Below, piece after piece: positions 1 to 7,284 of a stretch of DNA of 27,490 nt. Position numbers and translations under genes: made by a program. Within the stretch, counting starts at the first letter, position 1. Each line of letters starts with the position of its first letter. The notes under the pieces were generated by a model. The model was not told where the DNA came from and ran no database searches. It saw nothing but the letters and a program-made list of their open reading frames with translations. Source of the DNA: an uncultured Streptococcus sp. (GTDB lineage: Bacteria > Bacillota > Bacilli > Lactobacillales > Streptococcaceae); the NCBI GenBank assembly GCA_934196125.1, contig CAKPVT010000027.1, forward strand, positions 1 through 27,490, in the 5' to 3' direction.

Positions 1-347
1 GATGGTAATCCTGTCAACTTCCAAGACGTGCAAGTGACAGGAAGTGTAGATACTACTCAACCAGGGAAGTATAAAGTTACTTACAGCTATGGTGGTGTAC
101 AAAAAGAGATCGAAGTAACTGTACTTCAAAATCAAACCAATATAGATGCCCATAATTCTACTTTGTACACAGGAGATACTTGGAATGCGCAAGACAACTT
201 TGATGGTGCCAAAGATAGAGATGGTAATCCTGTCAACTTCCAAGACGTGCAAGTGACAGGAAGTGTAGATACTACTCAACCAGGGAAGTATAAAGTCACT
301 TACAGCTATGGTGGTGTACAAAAAGAGATTGAAGTAACTGTGCTTCA
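1..347 (+). repeat. 219-bp tandem repeat in the LPXTG gene
   Basis: Bases 1-128 recur at 220-347 with only four or five silent or near-silent changes (for example AAAGTTACT against AAAGTCACT). The period is 219 bp, or 73 codons. The near identity points to recent expansion or homogenisation, so copy number probably varies between strains. Confidence 0.9.
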
Positions 348-546
348 GAAAGTTTCAAAAGAGGATAATTCTAATTCTAAAGAGGATAAGAAAAACGAAA
401 ATCCAAAAACTTTAAGTACGAACGAAAAGGAGAAAGTCTTACCTTCTACAGGTGAGAAAAGTTCAGTTTGGCTATTTGTGTCCGGAGTAATGTTATTTAT
501 CTTTGCTTCAGCTCTTGCTTTATTGCGTTTAAAGAAAAGTAAATAG
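1..546 (+). CDS. LPXTG-anchored surface protein with Ig-like repeats, 3' end only
   Basis: The frame is open from base 1, so the N-terminus lies outside the window. The visible 181 residues hold one partial and one complete copy of a 73-residue bacterial Ig-like repeat (TGSVDTTQPGKYKVTYSYGG is its core), as in wall-bound adhesins. A Lys/Glu/Asn-rich linker follows, then the sortase signal LPSTGE, a hydrophobic segment (SSVWLFVSGVMLFIFASALA) and a basic tail RLKKSK ending at the TAG at 544-546. Sortase A would cleave between T and G and couple the protein to peptidoglycan. The GTG at 28 is an internal codon, not the start. The ligand cannot be told from this part. Anchor call is very sure; adhesin role is inference. 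Confidence 0.93.
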   Translation, partial: DGNPVNFQDVQVTGSVDTTQPGKYKVTYSYGGVQKEIEVTVLQNQTNIDAHNSTLYTGDTWNAQDNFDGAKDRDGNPVNFQDVQVTGSVDTTQPGKYKVTYSYGGVQKEIEVTVLQKVSKEDNSNSKEDKKNENPKTLSTNEKEKVLPSTGEKSSVWLFVSGVMLFIFASALALLRLKKSK

Positions 547-571
547 AAAAAATTGAAGAATAGACAAAAAA

Positions 572-800
572 GGGCTCTTTGTCAACTGTAGTGGGTGGCA
601 AAGTTAAGCTCTAGCGAGAACAAATTTTGTTCTCGCTTTTTTGCTGTTCAAAGTGAGATAAATGCGTTTTTAGAGTTGTCAAATCTCCTGTAACCAAAAG
701 TGTTTCGTTTAATATCTTTGATGAGCTTGTTAGTTGCTACTAGAATAGGGAAGTTTAATGGCATTAGTGATGTATTTCTGATAATGAATAAAGGTTGTTA
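572..800 (-). mobile_element. Decayed ISL3-family IS end with transposase C-terminus
   Basis: The stretch beginning GGGCTCTTTGTCAACTG at 572 resembles the terminal repeat of streptococcal ISL3-type elements. On the minus strand, reading towards 648, the translation gives NKLIKDIKRNTFGYRRFDN then a stop, which is the typical C-terminus of ISL3-family transposases. Upstream in the same gene the frame shifts near 740, so it is inactive. Only about 230 bp remain and the other end is missing. Family assignment comes from remembered motifs, with no search run. Confidence 0.75.
613..642 (+). terminator. Intrinsic terminator after the LPXTG gene
   Basis: AGCGAGAACA pairs with the mirrored TGTTCTCGCT around an AATT-containing loop and is followed by a run of six T. 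It lies inside the ISL3 remnant, so the IS end now seems to supply the stop signal for the surface-protein transcript. It can also work in the other direction. Confidence 0.8.
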
Positions 801-1027
801 GTGCTATTCATTCACTAGACCCAAATTATGAAATCGCCGATGAGGACAAGAAGTTTTTGACAGACTATCTTTATGGTATAGAAGAATGGACGGAGTATGA
901 ACTGTACATTTTTGGAAATACAATGGCTGTTTTGTCAGATGCAGATTTGATTTTCTTAGGGAAAGCTTTTGCAGAACGTGATAAGTTTTATTTATCATTG
1001 CCGCAGTATAAAAAACAGCAGAGCTAA
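800..1027 (+). pseudogene. Rgg/GadR/MutR-family regulator, C-terminal remnant
   Basis: Read in one frame to the TAA at 1025-1027, this gives SLDPNYEIADEDKKFLTDYL followed by GIEEWTEYELYIFGN, matching the helical C-terminal domain of Rgg-type regulators (the 'W-x-x-YE-x-x-x-FGN' pattern). Rgg proteins bind short hydrophobic peptides and control neighbouring promoters; they are about 280-300 residues long. Here the N-terminal HTH and two thirds of the protein are missing, and the 5' edge abuts the ISL3 remnant. No start codon or binding site is left. After the stop, other frames up to about 1130 hold fragments that might be the decayed tail, but this is weak. Confidence 0.72.
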
Positions 1028-1161
1028 CCTAGACATCCTCGTAGACCTTATATTTATTTGACACCGTATTTTCGGTTGGGGGCAGCTGAAAATATGTTGG
1101 TGCAGCTTGATGACTGATTACCTTCTGAAAAGACTGATAAGCTACACTAAAAAACTTAAAG

Positions 1162-1199
1162 AAAAAACGAACTTTTTGATTTGGTGGGGTTCGTTTTTT
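1162..1199 (+). terminator. Intrinsic terminator before the TcaA-like gene
   Basis: AAAAAACGAAC pairs with GTTCGTTTTTT around a 16-base loop. Being A-rich on one side and T-rich on the other it can stop transcription both ways. It separates the regulator remnant from the next gene. Confidence 0.75.
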
Positions 1200-1255
1200 C
1201 TGTTTTTTACTGTAATGTGGTATGGCTATTTTGTAACAAGAAGTTAAAGAATTTT

Positions 1256-1264
1256 TGATATAAT
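1256..1264 (+). promoter_or_regulatory. Extended -10 promoter of the TcaA-like gene
   Basis: TGATATAAT (TG one base before a perfect TATAAT) lies 33 bases before the ATG at 1297. No good -35 is present at 17 bp; TTGTAA at 1231 is 22 bp away. A GGAG Shine-Dalgarno follows at 1286-1289. Confidence 0.6.
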
Positions 1265-1296
1265 ATATAAAATAGTAAGAATAATGGAGAAAAGTC

Positions 1297-2916
1297 ATGA
1301 AAAAGATAAAAAGCATTTTAAGATTAAAAAAAGTTTGGCTACCTAGTCTTATTTTAGGACTTGCTTTGGTACTATTTTTGGTGTGGGGGAGTTTTCATTA
1401 TTCAAAGAAACATTTGATTGAGGAATATGTCTCCGCTTACCGTCAGTCTGGCGATACGTTTGAAAATATCAAGGGGTATGTCGTCTGGTCGGATACCAAT
1501 CAACAAGTGACGAATGACCAAGCGCAATATACGACGTTTACAAAGCTTTCTAAAAGTGAAGCTCAAAAACTATCAGAGACGCTAGAGAAGGCAGACAGTT
1601 CGGATGATTCCTACATTAAAAAAGTGGGGCGAAGATTTCTCTTTTTCCCCGCTTACCGAGTAGCTTTAAAACCAATGAGTTTAACCATTAAGACAAATAT
1701 TAATCAAGTTGATGTTCTTCTAAATGAGAAAAAAGTAGCGGTTAGTGATTCGGAAGATTATACGTTAACACTTGAGCGTCTACCAATTGCGGATTATACG
1801 GCGAGTATTTCAGGCACTTACAATGGGAAGTCAGTAGAGCTAAGTAAGGCTTATGACGGTGAGAATAGCTTGTTGGATTTGACTGTTAATTTTAAAACAT
1901 TCAAAGTAACAAGTAATTTGACTGACGGTGAGCTTTATTTTGATGACACACGCATTGGGACTTTGTCAAACGGTGAGTATGATGTGAGTGATTATCCTTT
2001 GACGGATTCTGTGCAAGCTTATGTTAAAAAGAATTATTCAGACGGAGAATTGACATCACAAAAGCAGGCTCTTTCAGGCATTTCTGATGGTGATACGGTG
2101 GCTTTAGATGCTGAAAATCTTTTAGATGAAGCAAGCGCTGGTCAGATTCTTGTGTCAGCTTTTGACCAATTGATTTCGTATTTAAGCACGGGTCAAGATT
2201 CATCAACTGTCTCTACGGTATTTGAAAATGGAGCGAATAATGAGTTTTATAAAGGCTTAAAAGAGAGCATTAAGGCGAAAATGCAGACAGATACTCGTAA
2301 GGCGTCAAGTCTGACTGTGCCAGCCCTCACGCTGACGAGTTTGTCTCAGATTGGCAAGGAGTCCTATCTCGTTAACTTTTCAGCAACTTATGATTTTTAT
2401 TATGATAAATCAACAGATAGCGAGAAAAATACATCTGGTGATGTTATTCAGACCTTGGAAGGCAAGATGACCTTGAAAAAATCAGGTTCAAGCTATGTTG
2501 TGGCTAATTCTGGGCAAAAAAATATCACCGTGACAGGTGAGAATAATCAAGTAAAATCAGATTCAGTATTCCCAGAAAAAATCTTGGGAACATGGAAGGT
2601 CGATGATAAGGATGACATCACTTTCAAGTTTGAGGCTGACGGTACGATTACTAAAACAACGAAAGATAATCAGGTCAAAACAGCGAAAGTTACTAAACTT
2701 GAAGAAGAGGGGGATAATATTTATCGTTATGTTTACGATGACGGTACCGATACATCAGCCTTTATTACTAGCGGTATTGGCGGTATCGGTGTCAAATATG
2801 CCTTCGGTATTAAAATTGATGGGTCACATTTGGAATTAGTCCTTTGGCAAACTGGAACAAATGACGATTTTGATTACAGTAAACCACTTTACGGCAATAC
2901 ATTGACAAAAAAATAG
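1297..2916 (+). CDS. TcaA-like single-pass membrane protein
   Basis: 539 residues. A short basic cytoplasmic N-terminus is followed by one transmembrane helix (about residues 13-33, LPSLILGLALVLFLVWGSF), and the rest is extracellular. The order of a helical stalk, two beta-rich domains (about 125-260) and a later NTF2-like and small C-terminal domain fits the TcaA family of Firmicutes, which acts at the cell surface and in staphylococci influences glycopeptide sensitivity and wall-polymer attachment. Unlike many members it lacks the N-terminal CxxC zinc ribbon. GGAG stands 7 bases before the ATG. The gene is monocistronic between two terminator-like hairpins. Family call is from overall pattern; the function in this organism is unknown. 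Confidence 0.72.
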   Translation: MKKIKSILRLKKVWLPSLILGLALVLFLVWGSFHYSKKHLIEEYVSAYRQSGDTFENIKGYVVWSDTNQQVTNDQAQYTTFTKLSKSEAQKLSETLEKADSSDDSYIKKVGRRFLFFPAYRVALKPMSLTIKTNINQVDVLLNEKKVAVSDSEDYTLTLERLPIADYTASISGTYNGKSVELSKAYDGENSLLDLTVNFKTFKVTSNLTDGELYFDDTRIGTLSNGEYDVSDYPLTDSVQAYVKKNYSDGELTSQKQALSGISDGDTVALDAENLLDEASAGQILVSAFDQLISYLSTGQDSSTVSTVFENGANNEFYKGLKESIKAKMQTDTRKASSLTVPALTLTSLSQIGKESYLVNFSATYDFYYDKSTDSEKNTSGDVIQTLEGKMTLKKSGSSYVVANSGQKNITVTGENNQVKSDSVFPEKILGTWKVDDKDDITFKFEADGTITKTTKDNQVKTAKVTKLEEEGDNIYRYVYDDGTDTSAFITSGIGGIGVKYAFGIKIDGSHLELVLWQTGTNDDFDYSKPLYGNTLTKK

Positions 2917-2960
2917 AAAGTTATTCCGTTTAACGATTAAAAAGCGCACAAAGAACGGCA

Positions 2961-3005
2961 TCCCAAAAGTTAGACACAAAATCTAACGATTGGGGTACTT
3001 TTGTT
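2961..3005. repeat. IS3-type terminal repeat relic, serving as a shared terminator
   Basis: TCCCAAAAGTTAGACACAAA followed by ATCTAACGATTGGGGTAC is a degraded copy of the intact end seen at 27425-27470. The two arms pair as a hairpin followed by T-rich sequence. It sits exactly between the convergent TcaA-like and RluD-type genes. No transposase is left beside it. Confidence 0.6.
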
Positions 3006-3866
3006 TTATGATAAGCCTGCTTCAAAGGTTTTAGATTTGGCTTCAACACTGATTTTTTCGAGGGTAAATGGGTGTGTGAAACTTAATTTGTGTGCGTGTA
3101 GCATAAGACGTTTGGTAGGGATTTTGCTATAAAGTGGGTCGCCAATAATGGCATGATTATGAGCTGATAAGTGCACACGAATCTGATGCGTGCGTCCCGT
3201 CTTTAAGCGGCATTTGACCAGAGTTTCATTTGGAAAAACTTTGAGGCGGTCAACGATGGTTAAGGCAGTTTGCCCATTTTTGCGGTCAACCACACGCTTT
3301 CTACGGTCATGACGGTCGCGCCCAATTTTATCTTGAAAGACTTGGTGTTTGGGTTCGAATTTTCCTTGCACCAAAGCCCAGTATTCGCGAGCAATGTCTT
3401 TGTTTTCTAGCAAGTGATTAAGGATTGGCAAGACAAAAGGATTTTTGGTAAACATGACAGCTCCGCTAGTTTCCATGTCTAAACGGTGAATCACATAGCA
3501 CGTTTGTCCGACATAGGCAGAGACGTGGTTAAGCAGAGCAATTTCATTGGGGTCATTGCCGTGGGTTTTCATGCCTTCTGGTTTGTTGACGATGATGAGG
3601 TGTTCGTCTTGATAAAGACAATCAACCAGCTCAGCTTGTCCAAAAGGAATCTCTTTTTTGGGATAATCGTCATCATCAAAAATTAAATGAATCGTGTCCC
3701 CAGTTTTGACCAAACTCTGCCAATTAATCATTTCTCCGTTGATACGAAGATGTTTTTTAGTGCGCAAGAAGTGGCGAATTTTTCGTGGAATGAGTAAATG
3801 TTCTTCTAAAAGTTCTTTGACCGTGCAGTCTGGATAAGGGTTTTTAAGCGTAAATGATAAAGTCAT
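3006..3866 (-). CDS. RluD/RluA-family 23S rRNA pseudouridine synthase
   Basis: 286 residues. The N-terminal ~65 residues form an S4-like RNA-binding part; the catalytic domain follows with motif I around HRLDMETSG (Asp130 is the expected nucleophile) and motif III GRTHQIRVHL near residue 223. RluA-family enzymes isomerise uridine to pseudouridine in 23S rRNA or tRNA; which uridine cannot be read from sequence, so no symbol is given. The ATG is preceded by six bases and then TATAAT, with no Shine-Dalgarno, so the mRNA may be leaderless. The gene is convergent with the TcaA-like gene. Confidence 0.92.
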   Translation of the reverse strand: MTLSFTLKNPYPDCTVKELLEEHLLIPRKIRHFLRTKKHLRINGEMINWQSLVKTGDTIHLIFDDDDYPKKEIPFGQAELVDCLYQDEHLIIVNKPEGMKTHGNDPNEIALLNHVSAYVGQTCYVIHRLDMETSGAVMFTKNPFVLPILNHLLENKDIAREYWALVQGKFEPKHQVFQDKIGRDRHDRRKRVVDRKNGQTALTIVDRLKVFPNETLVKCRLKTGRTHQIRVHLSAHNHAIIGDPLYSKIPTKRLMLHAHKLSFTHPFTLEKISVEAKSKTFEAGLS

Positions 3867-3872
3867 AGCTCT

Positions 3873-3882
3873 ATTATAGCAT
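3873..3882 (-). promoter_or_regulatory. Extended -10 placed for a leaderless rluD-type mRNA
   Basis: On the minus strand TGCTATAAT is followed by AGAGCT and then the ATG of the pseudouridine synthase gene. With the usual 7-base distance from the -10, transcription would begin at or next to the A of the ATG. There is no room for a ribosome binding site and none is seen. Confidence 0.65.
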
Positions 3883-3894
3883 GACTACAAGTTA

Positions 3895-3917
3895 AAACGC
3901 ACCTTGTTCGGTGCGCT
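3895..3917 (-). terminator. Terminator of the 65-residue ORF
   Basis: On the minus strand GCGCACC pairs with AGGTGCG around GAACA and is followed by TTTTAAC. It lies just after the stop of the small acidic protein gene and before the rluD-type promoter. Confidence 0.7.
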
Positions 3918-3923
3918 GATAGT

Positions 3924-4121
3924 TTATTTTGGGTCGTTTTCGTGCAACCAACCGTGGTATGTTTCCAATAAATTAACTGCCATTTGAGTTGCGACTGCCA
4001 TTGAATAGGCTTCGGTGCCTTCGGCTTCGCTTTCAGAAACTTCAATTTTTGTTTCATCATAAACGGCTTTTAAACTTTCGTGTGACAATGTTTTTTTAAA
4101 TGCTTCAAATTCTTTGTTCAT
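3924..4121 (-). CDS. Small acidic protein of unknown function
   Basis: 65 residues, starting MNKEFEAFKKTLSHESLKAV and ending HENDPK; soluble, acidic, mostly helical in appearance, no membrane segment or signal peptide. A good AAAGGA Shine-Dalgarno lies 8 bases before the ATG, and a dedicated terminator follows, so it looks like a real single-gene unit rather than a chance frame. An overlapping frame at 3863-4060 on the same strand lacks these signals. I recognise no domain; short proteins of this type are common in streptococci. It sits between two genes with leaderless-type starts. Confidence 0.7.
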   Translation of the reverse strand: MNKEFEAFKKTLSHESLKAVYDETKIEVSESEAEGTEAYSMAVATQMAVNLLETYHGWLHENDPK

Positions 4122-4273
4122 CGTGAAATCCTTTCTAATACTCGGTAGAAGTATTGTGGGAATGAGTGGCTGTTTGAGACCAGTTGTGCCTGTTTTTCTA
4201 TGCTTTTATTTTATCACAAAAAAAGGCTAAAATGAAATGAAAATGTTGTATTATTTAAGGAATCCCTTTATCT

Positions 4274-4302
4274 CTGACGATTTTAAAAGAAATTGATATA
4301 AT
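4274..4302 (+). promoter_or_regulatory. pbp2A promoter with predicted leaderless start
   Basis: CTGACG, 17-bp spacer, then TATAAT at 4297-4302 with an extended TG at 4294-4295. The ATG at 4309 begins only six bases after the -10, so the predicted transcription start falls on the start codon. No Shine-Dalgarno is present for this ATG or for the in-frame ATG at 4324. Confidence 0.7.
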
Positions 4303-4308
4303 GTAGCT

Positions 4309-6633
4309 ATGACAAAATTAAAAATGATTAAAGAAAAAATTCTTTCTTTGTTTAATGACATCAAGGAGAGAATACCTTCTCACAATCACAGTAAGCGTAA
4401 CTCATCTGAGGAGGAGTTATCAGGCGCTACTGTCAATGAATTTGAAACAGAAAAAACAGAAGAAAAAGAAGCAACACCAACGTATCAGCGAAGCAAAGGA
4501 CACCACGAAAAGGTGAAAAAATCGCCTGCTTGGGTGCAAAAAATCTCTCGCTTCATGCCCTCCACCAAAAATCCAATCCGACGTTTCTGGCGTCGCTACC
4601 GTATTGGAAAAATTCTGCTTATTTTAACAGGAATTGGTGTTTTAGCGATTGGTTCTTGCCTTTACTTTGTCGCCAAATCAACGAATGTTTCGGATTTGCA
4701 AGATGCTTTGAAAGCAACAACTGTTATCTATGACCAAAATGATGACCAAGTTGGTTCGCTTTCAGGTCAAAAAGGAACGTATGTTGAATTAGGCGCTATC
4801 AGTGATAACATGAAAAATGCGGTTATTGCAACCGAGGACCGAACTTTCTATGAAAATAGCGGGATTAATTATTCACGTTTTTTCCTGGCTCTGTTCACCT
4901 TTGGGCACTTTGGTGGTGGTTCGACAATCACCCAGCAATTAGCTAAAAATGCTTATTTGAGTCAAGAACAGACAATCATCCGAAAAGCTAAGGAATTCTT
5001 CCTCGCGCTCGAGTTAACCAAAAAATACACCAAAGATGAAATCTTGACCATGTATCTGAACAACGCTTATTTTGGAAATTCGGTTTGGGGAATTGAGGAC
5101 GCAAGTCAAAAATATTTTGGCACCAGCGCAGCGAATTTAACCATTGAACAATCAGCGATTCTTGCTGGGATGTTGAAAGGTCCTGAAATTTACAATCCTT
5201 ATTATTCTATTGAAAATGCGACAAATCGTCGTAATACAGTCCTAAGTGTTATGGTTGATGCTGGTAAAATCACGCAGGAAGAGGCTGATGAAGCTGAGCA
5301 AGTTGATATTTCCAGCGAGCTTAACGATACCTACACAGGAACTTCTGACGATTACCAATACGCTTCTTATTTTGATGCGGTTATTCAGGAAGCTGAAGAA
5401 ACATATGGCTTATCAGAAGATGATATTGTTAATAATGGCTATAAAGTCTACACAGAGCTTGACCAAAATTATCAAGCCAATATGCAAGCTGTTTTTGATA
5501 ATACGTCTTACTTCCCAACATCAGATTATGACGGTGAAAACGCCCAAGGGGCAAGTGTTGCCATGGACCCATCAACGGGGGCTGTTCGTGGTCTGGTAGG
5601 GCGTGTTAGCTCAACCTCTGCAACCTTCCGAAGTTTCAACTATGCGACACAAGCATCACGTAGCCCTGGTTCAACCATCAAACCTCTGGTGGTTTATTCA
5701 CCAGTGGTTGCCTCAGGTTATTCAATTACAACTGAATTGCCGAATACGGTTCAAGACTACGATGGCTATGCGCCAACAAACTATGGTGGTATTGAGACAG
5801 ATGACTTGCCAATGTATCAAGCCTTAGCTAACTCCTATAATATCCCTGCCGTTTATCTCTTAAATGAAATTGGTATCAGTAAGGGAATTAGCTACGGTAA
5901 GAAATTTGGCTTTAACATGGACAATGTCAGCGAGGAATTGGGGCTTGCACTCGGTGGTGGCGTCACAACGAATCCACTTGAAATGGCGCAAGCCTATTCA
6001 ACCTTTGCTAATGGTGGTGTGATGCCAAAAGCTCATTTGATTACCAAAATCGAAAATGCTAGCGGTGATGTGATTGCAGAATTTAAGCAATCCAACAAAC
6101 GTGTCATTAGCCAATCCGTCGCAGATAAGATGACAAGCATGATGCTCGGAACATTCTCAAACGGCTCTGCTATTAACGCTAATGCTTATGGCTACACGAT
6201 GGCAGGTAAGACAGGTACCGTGGAAGCAAGCTTCGATGAAGACTTAACAAGTGACCAATGGGTAATTGGCTATACGCCTGATGTCGTTATCGCTCAATGG
6301 ATTGGTTATGATTCGACTGATGAAAATCACTACCTAACCGACGCAAGTTCGGGAACGGCATCGACTATTTTTAGTGCGGTAGCAAGTAGCATTTTACCAT
6401 ATACGGCAGGAACAGAGTTTACCGTCGAAAATGCTTATAGCCAGAATGGATACGACTTAGTTTATAGCACCGATGATTCAACAGATACAAGCAGTAGCAG
6501 TTCGTCATCAAGCTCTGACAGTATCCTTGATAAAGTGCAAGAATCCGCACAAAACGCTGGCGACACGATTGGACGAGCGCTTAAAGACGCTTGGGATAGC
6601 TTCTCAAGTTGGTTTAACAGCCAGACGAACTAA
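4309..6633 (+). CDS. pbp2A: Class A penicillin-binding protein 2A
   Basis: 774 residues, bifunctional transglycosylase/transpeptidase making and cross-linking peptidoglycan at the outer face of the membrane. A charged cytoplasmic segment (1-95) precedes one transmembrane helix (about 99-121). The GT51 transglycosylase domain shows EDRTFYENSG near 175 (catalytic Glu), GGSTITQQLAKN and RKAKEFFLALELT. The transpeptidase domain shows SxxK as S455-T-I-K458, SYN at 509-511 and KTGT at 634. A Ser/Thr-rich tail (about 720-745) ends in a short amphipathic helix. All catalytic residues are present and the length is normal for streptococcal PBP2a. The upstream position relative to rpmG-secE-nusG is the usual streptococcal order. 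Confidence 0.95.
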   Translation: MTKLKMIKEKILSLFNDIKERIPSHNHSKRNSSEEELSGATVNEFETEKTEEKEATPTYQRSKGHHEKVKKSPAWVQKISRFMPSTKNPIRRFWRRYRIGKILLILTGIGVLAIGSCLYFVAKSTNVSDLQDALKATTVIYDQNDDQVGSLSGQKGTYVELGAISDNMKNAVIATEDRTFYENSGINYSRFFLALFTFGHFGGGSTITQQLAKNAYLSQEQTIIRKAKEFFLALELTKKYTKDEILTMYLNNAYFGNSVWGIEDASQKYFGTSAANLTIEQSAILAGMLKGPEIYNPYYSIENATNRRNTVLSVMVDAGKITQEEADEAEQVDISSELNDTYTGTSDDYQYASYFDAVIQEAEETYGLSEDDIVNNGYKVYTELDQNYQANMQAVFDNTSYFPTSDYDGENAQGASVAMDPSTGAVRGLVGRVSSTSATFRSFNYATQASRSPGSTIKPLVVYSPVVASGYSITTELPNTVQDYDGYAPTNYGGIETDDLPMYQALANSYNIPAVYLLNEIGISKGISYGKKFGFNMDNVSEELGLALGGGVTTNPLEMAQAYSTFANGGVMPKAHLITKIENASGDVIAEFKQSNKRVISQSVADKMTSMMLGTFSNGSAINANAYGYTMAGKTGTVEASFDEDLTSDQWVIGYTPDVVIAQWIGYDSTDENHYLTDASSGTASTIFSAVASSILPYTAGTEFTVENAYSQNGYDLVYSTDDSTDTSSSSSSSSSDSILDKVQESAQNAGDTIGRALKDAWDSFSSWFNSQTN

Positions 6634-6638
6634 CGAAC

Positions 6639-6667
6639 TTGCCAACTTATCAAAAATATGATAAAAT
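6639..6667 (+). promoter_or_regulatory. Promoter of rpmG-secE
   Basis: TTGCCA at 6639-6644, 17-bp spacer, TAAAAT at 6662-6667 with TG at 6659-6660. GGAGG at 6676-6680 precedes the rpmG ATG by four bases. Confidence 0.7.
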
Positions 6668-6684
6668 AAAGTCTCGGAGGCATT

Positions 6685-6837
6685 ATGGCACAGAAAAAAG
6701 CAAGTTTAGCTTGTACAGAATGTGGAAGCCGTAACTACTCTATCGGAGTTAGTAGTAATCCAAAGCCTGTACGACTAGAAGTTAATAAATTTTGTAAACA
6801 TTGTAAAAAATACACACTACATAAAGAAACACGTTAA
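6685..6837 (+). CDS. rpmG: 50S ribosomal protein L33
   Basis: 50 residues, MAQKKASLACTECGSRNYSI onward, ending KYTLHKETR. Four cysteines (10, 13, 37, 40) form two CxxC pairs, so this is the zinc-binding C+ form of L33. L33 sits on the 50S subunit near the E site. GGAGG precedes the ATG. Streptococci often carry several L33 paralogues; this is the copy conserved next to secE. It is followed by secE after 71 bases. Confidence 0.95.
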   Translation: MAQKKASLACTECGSRNYSIGVSSNPKPVRLEVNKFCKHCKKYTLHKETR

Positions 6838-6908
6838 TCATTTTGTGTAGTAACTGGCATTCTCAGCTTTAGAGTAATGAGCGGAGATGATAGAAAAAGG
6901 AGGCGCCC

Positions 6909-7085
6909 ATGGCATTCATTAAGGAAGTTTTTGCGATTTTGAAAGATACAACATGGCCAAGTCGTAAACAACGTTGGAAAGATTTTATTTCTGTACTTGA
7001 ATATACAGCATTCTTTACCATTGTTATTTTCATTTTCGATAAATTGCTCTCACTCGGAGTGACAGATTTATTGAATCGTTTTTAA
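6909..7085 (+). CDS. secE: Preprotein translocase subunit SecE
   Basis: 58 residues, the short single-helix form of Gram-positives. An amphipathic N-terminal part contains the family motif TTWPSRKQRW (14-23), followed by one transmembrane helix (about 33-55). SecE clamps the SecY channel in the membrane. AAAAGGAGGCGCCC gives a strong Shine-Dalgarno before the ATG. It is cotranscribed with rpmG and followed by an intrinsic terminator. Confidence 0.95.
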   Translation: MAFIKEVFAILKDTTWPSRKQRWKDFISVLEYTAFFTIVIFIFDKLLSLGVTDLLNRF

Positions 7086-7145
7086 GATTAAGTTTGATTG
7101 GAGGTTTTGCAATAGCAAGCTTCTGATTGATGATTAAGTCAAAAG

Positions 7146-7176
7146 AAGCCTGAGAAGTTCTTTCTCAGGCTTTTTT
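7146..7176 (+). terminator. Intrinsic terminator after secE
   Basis: AAGCCTGAGAA pairs with TTCTCAGGCTT around a short loop and is followed by a T run. It separates secE from the independent nusG promoter. Confidence 0.9.
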
Positions 7177-7198
7177 GTGTACATTTGGCAGCAATTCG

Positions 7199-7227
7199 TT
7201 GACAGCGCTTATTATTTTTCCTATAAT
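7199..7227 (+). promoter_or_regulatory. Consensus sigma-A promoter of nusG
   Basis: TTGACA at 7199-7204, 17-bp spacer, TATAAT at 7222-7227: a perfect consensus and the strongest promoter in the window. The predicted start is near 7234, giving a leader of about 50 bases before the nusG ATG. Confidence 0.9.
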
Positions 7228-7246
7228 AAAATAAAGAAAGACACCC

Positions 7247-7269
7247 AAAGAGCCTTGTGGGGCTTTTTT
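7247..7269 (+). terminator. Terminator-like hairpin in the nusG leader
   Basis: AAAGAGCC pairs with GGCTTTTTT (one G-U) around TTGTGG, giving a stem that runs straight into a T tract, all before the Shine-Dalgarno GGAGG at 7275. Placed between a consensus promoter and the start codon, it could act as an attenuator or pause site. NusG autoregulation through it is only an inference. Confidence 0.6.
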
Positions 7270-7284
7270 ATAATGGAGGAAATT

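Noticed and set aside
3863..4060. A second small minus-strand frame overlapping the 65-residue protein
   Set aside because: It lacks a ribosome binding site and reads through the terminator of the supported gene.
7177..7284. A longer NusG N-terminus from GTG 7177
   Set aside because: It would translate through the -35, -10 and leader hairpin; the conserved protein and Shine-Dalgarno support ATG 7285.
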